Part shown: in pieces, positions 5,829 to 11,821 of the stretch
Layout: each line of letters starts with the position of its first letter
Position numbering within the stretch: the first letter of the stretch is position 1
Source: CAYQJS01 sp964417895
Lineage (GTDB): Bacteria; Chloroflexota; UBA6077; SHYK01
Assembly: GCA_964417895.1 (NCBI GenBank)
Contig: CAYQJS010000091.1
Coordinates: 1 to 11,821 of the forward strand
Reading direction: 5' to 3'
Length of the DNA: 11,821 nt
The notes under the pieces: model-generated
The model's database searches: none
Told to the model about the DNA's origin: nothing
Seen by the model: only the letters and a program-made list of their open reading frames with translations
Program-made: the position numbers and the translations under genes

Positions 5829-7550
5829 ATGAGACGAAACGTTTCACTTCTGAGTGCGTGCGCGCTGGGGCTGTTGCTTGTCGCATCCTGCGCTCCGGGC
5901 CCAGCCGGAGGCGGCACCGGCGAGCCGCGGCCCGCGGGGCGAAGCGTCCAGAGAACGCTCGTGATGGTCCACGGCGGCGAAAACATCAGCTACGCCATGA
6001 AGGAGATCCAGCCGGCGGGCGGCACGACTGCCGGCACGCGCACGGCTGAGGCCAAGTACCTCTTCAACGCCAACCTCGTCTTCCTGGACGAGCGGAGCCT
6101 GCCGTACCCGGTGCTCGCCGAGGCCATCCCCGAGCTCAACACCTCCACCTGGCAGGTGCTTCCCGATGGGAAGATGGAGATCACCTATCGGCTCAAGCCA
6201 AACCTCACCTGGCACGACGGGCAGCCGTTGACGGCGGAGGACTTCGTCTTCGCGTGGCGCGTGTATGCAAACCCGGCGTTCGGCATTGCAAATTCTGGCG
6301 GTCTCCGCTACGTCGAGGAGCTCACGGCGCCCGATCCGCGGACCGTCGTCCAACGCTGGAAGCAGGGGTTCCCGGACGCGGTCCGGGAGGTCCTCACGGT
6401 GCCGCCGCTGCCGCGGCACATCCTGGAGCAACCCTACCAGGAGCTTCAGCCGGAGCCCTTCATGGGTCTGAAGTTCTGGAGAGAAGAGTACATCGGGCTC
6501 GGCCCGTGGCGAATGGACCGCTTCGAGCCCGGCGCATTTGTCGAGGGGAGCGCGTTCGACGGCTTCGTATTTGGCCGGCCGAAGATCGATCGCGTCAAGG
6601 TCGTCTATATGCCCGACACCAACGTCGCCATCGCAGCGTTGCTCTCGGGAGAGGTGCATTTCTCAATGGAGAGCCTACTGCACGATGATGAGGGGCCGAT
6701 TCTCGAGCAGGGCTGGGCCGCCAACAAGGCTGGGATCGTCCTGTCGGAGCCCATCGCGACCCGAGCCGTGGAGTTTCAGGGCAAACCGGAGTTCGCAGTT
6801 CCCACGGAGCTGGCGACTGACGTTCGCGTGCGCCAGGCCATCGCCCACATCATCGATCGGCAGGCGTTGCTGGAGGTCCTGACGAACAACACCGCCATTC
6901 TGAGGGATCTCTTCACCCATCCGAAGGAAGACTATTACGACATCGTCGCGCGCGCCGCGCCCATACGCTATCGGCCCGATCAGCGCCGCGCCCAGCAGCT
7001 GCTGGAGGAGGCGGGGTTCACGCGGAGCGCCGATGGCGCCTGGAGGACCCCGAGCGGCGATCGGTTCACGTTGGAGCAGTGGTACCTGGCGAGCGGCACC
7101 AACGAGCGTGAGAGCCATATCATGGTGGACAACCTCCGTCGCTTCGGAATCGAGGCCACGTCGCACCTGTGGGGAGTCCAGCGCGTCAGCAATGAGGATC
7201 GGGCCAAGACCCCTGGGATGTTCGCGGGATCCAAGGCGGATCCGAGGTTCCACAGCAAGGAGGTCTCGGGCCCAGAGAACCGCTGGACTGGCGCCAACCG
7301 CTACGGCTTCATCGCGAGGGAGAGCATGGATGCGTTCGTCGAGGGATGGGATACGACGCTCGATCGCTCCCAACGCGTCCAGCACATGGCACAGATGGAG
7401 CGGATCGCCAACGCCGAGGTGCCGGCCATCCCCATGTACTTTCGTGCGCGGGTGCTCGGCCATTCGTCGGCCCTGAAGGGTGTGGTCACCAACCTGACCC
7501 CCGGCGCAGGCGGAGAGCGGAAGCTATGGGAGTGGTACTGGGAGTCATGA
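5829..7550 (+). CDS. ABC transporter solute-binding lipoprotein, family 5 (SBP2)
   Basis: This is a solute-binding lipoprotein of the SBP_bac_5 type, 573 residues, expected to be membrane-anchored outside the cytoplasm. The N-terminus is a clean lipoprotein signal: MRRN, a hydrophobic stretch, and lipobox VAS-C with C21 as the lipidated residue, then a Gly/Pro-rich linker. Family motifs are YRLKPNLTWHDG (120-131), GPWRMDR (225-231) and DVRVRQAIAHIIDR (331-344). I chose ATG 5829 because GGAGGT (5814-5819) lies nine bases upstream and the signal begins exactly there. The frame is open further left to 5703, but that part is translated repeat. SBP2 is colinear with SBP1, with a short length difference at about 180-190. 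Having two binding proteins and no visible permease suggests shared membrane components elsewhere, or recognition of two related ligands. The ligand is unknown. Confidence 0.95.
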   Translation: MRRNVSLLSACALGLLLVASCAPGPAGGGTGEPRPAGRSVQRTLVMVHGGENISYAMKEIQPAGGTTAGTRTAEAKYLFNANLVFLDERSLPYPVLAEAIPELNTSTWQVLPDGKMEITYRLKPNLTWHDGQPLTAEDFVFAWRVYANPAFGIANSGGLRYVEELTAPDPRTVVQRWKQGFPDAVREVLTVPPLPRHILEQPYQELQPEPFMGLKFWREEYIGLGPWRMDRFEPGAFVEGSAFDGFVFGRPKIDRVKVVYMPDTNVAIAALLSGEVHFSMESLLHDDEGPILEQGWAANKAGIVLSEPIATRAVEFQGKPEFAVPTELATDVRVRQAIAHIIDRQALLEVLTNNTAILRDLFTHPKEDYYDIVARAAPIRYRPDQRRAQQLLEEAGFTRSADGAWRTPSGDRFTLEQWYLASGTNERESHIMVDNLRRFGIEATSHLWGVQRVSNEDRAKTPGMFAGSKADPRFHSKEVSGPENRWTGANRYGFIARESMDAFVEGWDTTLDRSQRVQHMAQMERIANAEVPAIPMYFRARVLGHSSALKGVVTNLTPGAGGERKLWEWYWES

Positions 7551-7571
7551 AAGAGCATAACGCTGCTGTGA

Positions 7572-7678
7572 ATTGTCACCCTGAGCGCAGCGAAGGGTCT
7601 GCGGGCGCCGAAAACACGGGTTGCAGACTCGCAGCTCGATGCCGACCCCAGATGCTTCGCTTCGCTCAGCATGACAAT
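7572..7678. mobile_element. MITE-like or REP-doublet element with imperfect terminal inverted repeats
   Basis: The left arm (7572-7601) starts ATTGTCACCCTGAGCG. The right arm (7649-7678), read on the other strand, starts ATTGTCATGCTGAGCG. The 30-base arms match at most positions, differing mainly where CC/TG and GG/CA pairs have changed together. The element is 107 bp, encodes nothing and lies 21 bp after the SBP2 stop. No clear target-site duplication is visible. I recall very similar sequences scattered through many GC-rich environmental genomes. Mobility is inferred from architecture only. Confidence 0.7.
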
Positions 7679-7784
7679 ATCGATTTATCGGTGGCGCCCC
7701 GTGACGGCGCATGAACAACTCAGATGCTGGGATCGAGGGACAAAGACCGGCGGATTAGACCAGGATGCAACGGAGGGGTGAGCG

Positions 7785-9130
7785 ATGCTAACGAAAGAGC
7801 AGAATGAGCTTGTGACCAGGGTTGGGCCTGGCACCANNNNNNNNNNCGCCGCTACTGGGTGCCGGCGATCTTCTCCTGGGAGATTGCCGAGCCGGACAGC
7901 CCGCCGGTGACCATCAAGCTACTCGGCGAAGAGTTGGTCGCGTTCCGCGATACCAATGGCAGAGCGGGCGTCGTCGGAGCCCGCTGCGCGCACCGAGGCG
8001 CGCAGCTGTTCTTTGGGCGCAACGAAGAATGCGGCCTGCGCTGCGTGTACCACGGCTGGAAGTACGACGTCGACGGAAAGTGCGTCGACATGCCGTCCGA
8101 GCCGGCGGAATCGAACTTCAAAGACAAAGTGCATATTCTTGCCTACCCGACCTACGAGGTCGCCGGCATGGTCTTTGCCTACATGGGCCCACCGGAGAAG
8201 CGCCCAGCGCCGCCCCTCTTCCAGTGGACGCAGGTCGCGCCGGAGCGGCGTGCGATGTCCAAAGTCTGGGAGCAGTGCAACTGGCTGCAGGCCCTGGAGG
8301 GCGGCATCGACAACGTCCACTCCACCTTCCTCCACGGCGGCCGCCCGCCAGGGCTGCGCTACGACGAGAGCAACCCGAGGAACCGCGGCCGGAACGTCTC
8401 GCAGGCGCCCCACCTGGAGGTCGTGCCGACCGACTATGGCTACTGTTACGGTGCGATGCTCGACATGGGAGACGAGGGCACGCGTCACGTCCGCGGCTAC
8501 CACTGGATCATGCCGTGGAACCAAATCAGGGCGACGGCCGACAACTCGGGCCACATCTGGGTGCCCATGGACGACGAGAACACCATGGTCTACAACTGGA
8601 ACGTGATGTTCGGGGACACCCCGCGGAAGGATGGTGGCAGCGGCCGCACAGCCGCCGCAATCGTCGACGAGGGCCCGGAAATGCCGGTCTGGTTCCGCGA
8701 CTCCCGACGCCACGTCGGCTCGGGCAACGAGTTCAACGTGGACGTGGACATCAGCGACAACTTCCGGTCATTCCGCAACCGCGACAACAGATACCTGATC
8801 GACCGGGAACTCCAGAAGACCCAGACGTTCACCGGCATTACGGGGCTCAACACCCAGGACCGAGCGGTGCAGGAGAGCATGGGCCCGGTCTTCGACCGGA
8901 GCGTCGAGCACCTGGGGACGACGGACCTGGCGATCGTCCAGGCCCGACGGCTTTTGCTTCAGGCCGTGATGACTGTCCAGGAAGGCGGCGACCCACCCGG
9001 CCTCGCGCCCACGTATTACCGGCTGCGCGCCTATGAGACGGTGCTGCCGAAGGGCGTCCACTGGTACGAGGCCATGCGCGGCAAGCTCCAACTGTTAGAG
9101 GAGGAGCCAGAGACGTCACCAGTAGCCTGA
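7785..9130 (+). CDS. Rieske non-heme iron oxygenase, alpha subunit (phthalate 4,5-dioxygenase-like), interrupted by an assembly gap
   Basis: This is the oxygenase component of a Rieske ring-hydroxylating or O-demethylating system, taking electrons from a reductase to activate O2. It starts MLTKEQNELVTRVGPGT, typical of the phthalate 4,5-dioxygenase group, with GGAGG (7772-7776) eight bases before ATG 7785. The run of N at 7837-7846 follows, and the frame resumes as RRYW at 7847. Counting from Val 7859 as residue 1, the Rieske cluster ligands are C43-x-H45 and C62-x2-H65 (CAHRGAQ, CVYHGWKYD). The catalytic iron site is EGGIDNVHSTFLHGG, with D151, H154 and H159. The family tail ending YLIDRELQKTQTFTGI is present. 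Estimated full length is about 450 residues. No reductase or ferredoxin gene is in the window. Monooxygenase, dioxygenase and demethylase activities all occur in this group, so the reaction is open. Confidence 0.93.
7837..7846. other. Run of ten N: assembly gap inside the Rieske gene
   Basis: Before the gap the reading frame leaves one base (A 7836) of a codon; after it the frame resumes at C 7847. The missing length must therefore be 2 modulo 3, and ten is not. Related proteins usually have about six residues between GPGT and RRYW, which predicts 17 missing bases. The N run is best read as a placeholder. Confidence 0.9.
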
Positions 9131-9230
9131 GAAACAAGCGTCCAGCAAGTTCGAGGAACCTGCGCGCCTGCCCAGTCCCGCCGCAGTGGGGCATGGATCC
9201 CAACGAGGTTGGTGTCCCCTGGCGGGGCTC

Positions 9231-9475
9231 TGGGGGCGCAGCCCCCAAGGACAGTCTGCTCGCCCGACGGGGGGTTGGGGCGAAGCCCCAGAAATAGCCC
9301 CCGGCGCGCCACACAGGGACTTCGGGGCGAAGCCCACAGAATCAGCCACCGGCGCCCCACAGGGGCTGGGGGGCGAAGCCCACAGAATCAGCCACCGGCG
9401 CCACCCCGGAGCTTGGGGGCAAGCCCCCAAAGTCGTCAGCCCGTGCCAATGGGGGGTTGGGGGCGAAGCCCCCAA
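9231..9475 (+). repeat. Six-unit tandem array of about 46-bp hairpin units between the Rieske and dehydrogenase genes
   Basis: A GGGGC-loop-GCCC(C) palindrome recurs with its GGGG starting near 9233, 9277, 9324, 9370, 9416 and 9460, spaced 44, 47, 46, 46 and 44 bp. Units 3 and 4 share a perfect 33-bp stretch (9324-9356 and 9370-9402). The last two have the longest stems, TTGGGGGC with GCCCCCAA, eight pairs around AA (9413-9430) or GAA (9457-9475). Units 3 and 4 have shortened right arms. The array fills most of the 387-bp gap; 9131-9230 shows only one weak unit near 9188 and no gene. It ends 42 bp before the dehydrogenase ATG. Confidence 0.88.
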
Positions 9476-9517
9476 AGAGAAAAGGGGGCGGGTGGGCGGG
9501 CATAGGAGGAGGAAACC

Positions 9518-10648
9518 ATGGCGGAAACCTCATTCGCAGCGGTCAACGTTGGCCCGGGCGAGTTTGAAGTAAGGGAATTTCAAGTCCCCGACGACATCCC
9601 GGACGACGCGGCTCTGCTCAAGATGGAAGCCTGCGGGATCTGCGGGAGCGACCTGAGCGGCTTGCGCCGCGCCAGGGCAGCCGATGATGAGGGCGGCGAC
9701 GGGTTTGGCGCGCGGGGCCAGCCGCACATCATGGGCCACGAGAACCTGGGAATCATCGCCAAAATCGGCAAGGCGGCATCAGCGAAATGGAAGGTCAAGG
9801 AGGGAGATCGCATCTGCCTCGAGGAGTATGTCCCCTGCGGCACCTGCGAGTACTGTCGCTCCGACGACTTCCGTTTTTGTGGCACTCGCGGTGGCGAGAT
9901 CCGATACGGGAACGCCCCCGTGAGCCTCTGGCCGTCGCTCTGGGGCGGCTACAGCCAGTACCTGTACGTCCACCCCAACGCCGTCGTCCACAAGATGCCG
10001 GCCAACATTCCCGCACCGCACGCCGCCGCCTTCCTGCCGTTCAGCAACGGCGTCGAGTGGGCCTACAACTACGGCGACGTGCGCATTGGCGAGTCGATCT
10101 GGGTCCAGGGGCCGGGCCAGCAGGGCCTGGCTGCCGTGATCGCCGCGAAGGCGGCCGGGGCTGGCTGCATCATCGTCTCCGGACTCAGCCGTGACACGCG
10201 ACGGCTGGAAGTCGCGAGGCTGCTCGGCGCCGACTACACGATTGACGTGGAGGAGGAGCCCGACGTCGTCGCCAGGGTCCTGGACCACACGGGTGGCGAA
10301 GGCGTCAACGTCGTGGTCAATGTGACCGGCGGTGGCAAGGGCTGCGTCGACCAGGCGGTCGCGGCGGCGCACAAGCGCAAGTGCAACATCGTGCTGGCGG
10401 CCGCCGGCCGGGAGATGCTGGACCTCAGCAGCCTTCCGCGGAAAAAGATCTCACTGATAAAGGCGAACGGCCATTCCTACCGGTCGGTGGAGCTGGCGAT
10501 CCAGTTCATCGCCTCCGGGAAGCTACCCATGGACCAGATCTCGACGCACACCTTCCCGCTCAGCCGGGCGCGCGAGGCCCTGGAGGCGTTGGCGGGCACC
10601 GGCGCCCCCGGGGCCATCCACGTCAGCATCATGCCCGAGGTGAACTGA
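9518..10648 (+). CDS. Zinc-dependent medium-chain alcohol dehydrogenase
   Basis: This is a medium-chain dehydrogenase/reductase that oxidises an alcohol, or reduces the aldehyde or ketone, with NAD(P). Catalytic zinc ligands are in CGICGSD (C42) and MGHEN (H74, E75). The structural zinc site is complete: C107, C110, C113 and C121 in CGTCEYCRSDDFRFC. The nucleotide fold has GPGQQG at 198-203, followed by IIVSGLSRDTRRL ending the second strand. The length of 376 residues is normal. ATG 9518 follows AGGAGGAGG (9504-9512). Compared with common members it carries an Arg/Asp/Gly-rich insertion at about 50-70, between the catalytic Cys and GHE. The gene follows the Rieske oxygenase across a repeat array and converges with the methyltransferase, 27 bp apart. 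It may oxidise an alcohol product of the pathway, or formaldehyde-type by-products of demethylation; both are guesses. Confidence 0.94.
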   Translation: MAETSFAAVNVGPGEFEVREFQVPDDIPDDAALLKMEACGICGSDLSGLRRARAADDEGGDGFGARGQPHIMGHENLGIIAKIGKAASAKWKVKEGDRICLEEYVPCGTCEYCRSDDFRFCGTRGGEIRYGNAPVSLWPSLWGGYSQYLYVHPNAVVHKMPANIPAPHAAAFLPFSNGVEWAYNYGDVRIGESIWVQGPGQQGLAAVIAAKAAGAGCIIVSGLSRDTRRLEVARLLGADYTIDVEEEPDVVARVLDHTGGEGVNVVVNVTGGGKGCVDQAVAAAHKRKCNIVLAAAGREMLDLSSLPRKKISLIKANGHSYRSVELAIQFIASGKLPMDQISTHTFPLSRAREALEALAGTGAPGAIHVSIMPEVN

Positions 10649-10675
10649 GAGCCAGCGCTGGGGATGGCGTCGGCC

Positions 10676-11668
10676 TCAAATTGGGCAACACTCGACGACG
10701 AAGCGGCCGGATGGTTGCCGCCCGGCCGCCTGCACCCTGAGCCCGGCACCGCCGGCGAGCTCGCGGAACTCAGCCAGGGTGCGGCCCTTGCCTCCCACCA
10801 GCACCATCATCAGCAGCTCCGGCGACGCGCCGCGAGCGTCGTCCGGCGACACGCCGTTCAGAACGACGACTCGGGCGCTGGGACGCGCTGCCTCGGCACA
10901 ACGGCTCAGGATCGCCATCGCCTCACGGTCGGGCCAGTCGGCCAGCACGCTTTTCAGGAGGTAGACGTCCGCCCCGGCCGGCAGGGGGTCGAAGAAACTC
11001 TGTCCGATCGTCGTCACACGCTCGGCCACCCCGGCGCTCTGGAAGGTTGCGCCCGAGCGGGCCACCGTCCGCGGAAGATCCACGAGCGTGCCCCGGAGGG
11101 CGGGGCGGGCCCGAAGGATCTCGGCGAGCAACGCCCCCGTCCCGCCGCCGACGTCGACCACAGTCCGCACCCGCTCCCAGTCACCGGCGGCCAGGACTTC
11201 CGGGTCGGGAGCTCCATGTCCAGCCGGCCCCATCAGGGCGTCGAAACTCGCGGCGATGTCCGGGTGGGCGTCCAGGTCCTCCCAGAAGGAACGTCCGAAA
11301 ACCTCATGGTAGGCCGGGTTGCCCGTCCGCACAGCGGTCAGGAGGCTGCCCCAGGCGTGCGCCATTCGGCTACCAAAGCCGTCGAGGTCGAGCCCCAATA
11401 GCTGGGATGGGTCGCGCAACCTCTCGGCGGGCTCGTTGAGCGCGAACCGGCCGGGCACCGGCTCCTGAAACACGCCTTTGCGCACCAGGTGCCTGAGCAC
11501 CCTGATGAGAGAATCTGAGTCGCAGCCAGCCGCGGCCGCAAGGTCGTCGATTTCGGTGGTGCCCACGGCGATGTGGTCCGCGATCCGAAGTGTCGCCACT
11601 ACGTGGACGCACCAGGGCGTGCACAGATCGCTCAGCACTGCAAGATCCACGCCTTCCTGCCCCGGCAT
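10676..11668 (-). CDS. SAM-dependent O-methyltransferase (COMT/hydroxyindole type)
   Basis: This 330-residue class I methyltransferase has the layout of caffeate, acetylserotonin and polyketide O-methyltransferases: an N-terminal winged-helix dimerisation domain (about 18-86, ending in the F-x-LN-x-PAERLR turn) and a Rossmann domain. SAM motif I is VDVGGGTG (171-178), followed by LVDLPR (195-200), FFDPLP (225-230), YLLKSVLADW (236-245) and GGKGRTLAEF (292-301). The usual catalytic His before DW in plant enzymes is Ala243 here, as in some bacterial relatives where another route is used. I start it at ATG 11668 rather than GTG 11677, because that GTG lies inside the ribosome site GGAGGTG (11675-11681). 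The gene faces the dehydrogenase and is divergent from the gene at 11812. It probably methylates a phenolic hydroxyl, but is transcribed apart from the catabolic genes, so linkage to them is only positional. Confidence 0.92.
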   Translation of the reverse strand: MPGQEGVDLAVLSDLCTPWCVHVVATLRIADHIAVGTTEIDDLAAAAGCDSDSLIRVLRHLVRKGVFQEPVPGRFALNEPAERLRDPSQLLGLDLDGFGSRMAHAWGSLLTAVRTGNPAYHEVFGRSFWEDLDAHPDIAASFDALMGPAGHGAPDPEVLAAGDWERVRTVVDVGGGTGALLAEILRARPALRGTLVDLPRTVARSGATFQSAGVAERVTTIGQSFFDPLPAGADVYLLKSVLADWPDREAMAILSRCAEAARPSARVVVLNGVSPDDARGASPELLMMVLVGGKGRTLAEFRELAGGAGLRVQAAGRQPSGRFVVECCPI

Positions 11669-11674
11669 ACACGC

Positions 11675-11681
11675 CACCTCC
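11675..11681 (-). promoter_or_regulatory. Shine-Dalgarno of the methyltransferase
   Basis: On the - strand GGAGGTG occupies these positions. Its GGAGG core (11677-11681) is eight bases from ATG 11668. It decides the start over the overlapping GTG at 11677. Confidence 0.75.
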
Positions 11682-11685
11682 GTGC

Positions 11686-11709
11686 CTATGACATAGTGAT
11701 ACCCGTATC
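11686..11709. promoter_or_regulatory. Two adjacent palindromes, candidate operators
   Basis: CTATG-A-CATAG (11686-11696) is a perfect 11-bp dyad. One base later GATAC-CC-GTATC (11698-11709) has perfect 5-bp arms. They lie 18 to 41 bp upstream of the methyltransferase start, in the 143-bp region between divergent genes, and are more AT-rich than their surroundings. A dimeric regulator could bind here. No regulator gene is in view, so this is inference from symmetry and position. Confidence 0.4.
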
Positions 11710-11748
11710 GCCTCTCGTCAGCGAGCGCGCCGACCGTCGTCTCGGCGC

Positions 11749-11778
11749 ATTACACCGCCCGGATTCCGTGTAGACCAA
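11749..11778 (-). promoter_or_regulatory. Weak candidate promoter for the methyltransferase
   Basis: On the - strand TTGGTC (11773-11778) and TGTAAT (11749-11754) are 18 bases apart. The second matches TATAAT at five of six positions; the first matches TTGACA at only three. It would place the paired palindromes in the leader. Confidence 0.25.
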
Positions 11779-11811
11779 AAGTGATTCTGTCCTCTTTAGC
11801 CAGGAGTAAAA

Positions 11812-11821
11812 ATGTCCGCCC
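11812..11821 (+). CDS. First codons of a gene running off the right edge
   Basis: ATG 11812 begins M-S-A and leaves the window. AGGAG at 11802-11806 lies five bases upstream, followed by an A-rich spacer, which makes a real start plausible. It is divergent from the methyltransferase and shares its upstream region. Three codons give no clue to function. Confidence 0.45.

Noticed and set aside
7822..9036. 404-codon + strand frame through the N gap
   Set aside because: It overlaps the Rieske gene in another frame and is Arg/Pro-rich with no motifs, while the Rieske frame has complete metal sites.
9231..9475. Tandem array as a CRISPR
   Set aside because: The conserved part varies in length and degenerates between units, the intervening sequence is only about 13 bp where repeats are clearest, and no cas gene is present.
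9186..9572. Open frames through the 46-bp array on both strands
   Set aside because: Their repetitive Gly/Pro/Ala-rich translations follow from the tandem repeat having few stops; none has a supported start or domain.
10652..10661. CCAGCGCTGG palindrome between the convergent dehydrogenase and methyltransferase genes as a bidirectional terminator
   Set aside because: The 10-bp dyad has no room for a hairpin loop without losing pairs, and no T tract follows on either strand.

Overview
The window is a GC-rich stretch of bacterial DNA, most likely from an uncultured soil or sediment bacterium; the run of N bases points to a draft assembly. I lean weakly towards Chloroflexota, on three grounds: lipoprotein-type family 5 solute-binding proteins, expanded amidohydrolase-2 paralogs, and intergenic hairpin and 'CTGAGCG(C/A)AGCGAAG' repeats. 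This is recollection, not a test, and other GC-rich phyla remain possible.

Layout: the tail of an unidentified gene (3-98) is followed by seven complete or nearly complete genes and the first codons of another. Six run on the + strand: a solute-binding lipoprotein (SBP1, 197-1882), an amidohydrolase (AH1, 2011-3168), a two-cupin protein of the gentisate 1,2-dioxygenase type (3374-4384), a second amidohydrolase (AH2, 4434-5591), a second solute-binding lipoprotein (SBP2, 5829-7550), a Rieske ring-hydroxylating oxygenase alpha subunit (7785-9130, crossing the N gap) and a zinc-dependent medium-chain dehydrogenase (9518-10648). A SAM-dependent O-methyltransferase (10676-11668) faces them on the - strand, and a new + strand gene begins at 11812. 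SBP1/SBP2 and AH1/AH2 are paralogous pairs placed symmetrically around the cupin gene, all in the same orientation.

Together the genes look like an aromatic or phenolic catabolic locus. The SBPs would capture the substrate, the Rieske protein would oxygenate or O-demethylate it, the dehydrogenase would oxidise an alcohol or aldehyde, the cupin protein would cleave a ring, and the amidohydrolases would decarboxylate or hydrolyse intermediates. This assembly is inference. No ABC permease or ATPase, Rieske reductase or ferredoxin, or regulator is in view, and the substrate is unknown.

Nearly every gap of more than 100 bp holds a repeat. There are hairpins followed by a G-quadruplex-like GGGTTAGGG tract (1908-1943; arrayed at 3204-3340; the G tract alone at 98-128), a related head-to-head pair (5674-5787), a 107-bp element with imperfect terminal inverted repeats (7572-7678), and a six-unit array of about 46-bp units with GGGGC-GAA-GCCCC hairpins (9231-9475). 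Other points of interest are a missing ligand in the first cupin, the lack of a usable start codon for SBP1, a gap in the Rieske gene whose nominal length is out of frame, and paired palindromes upstream of the methyltransferase.
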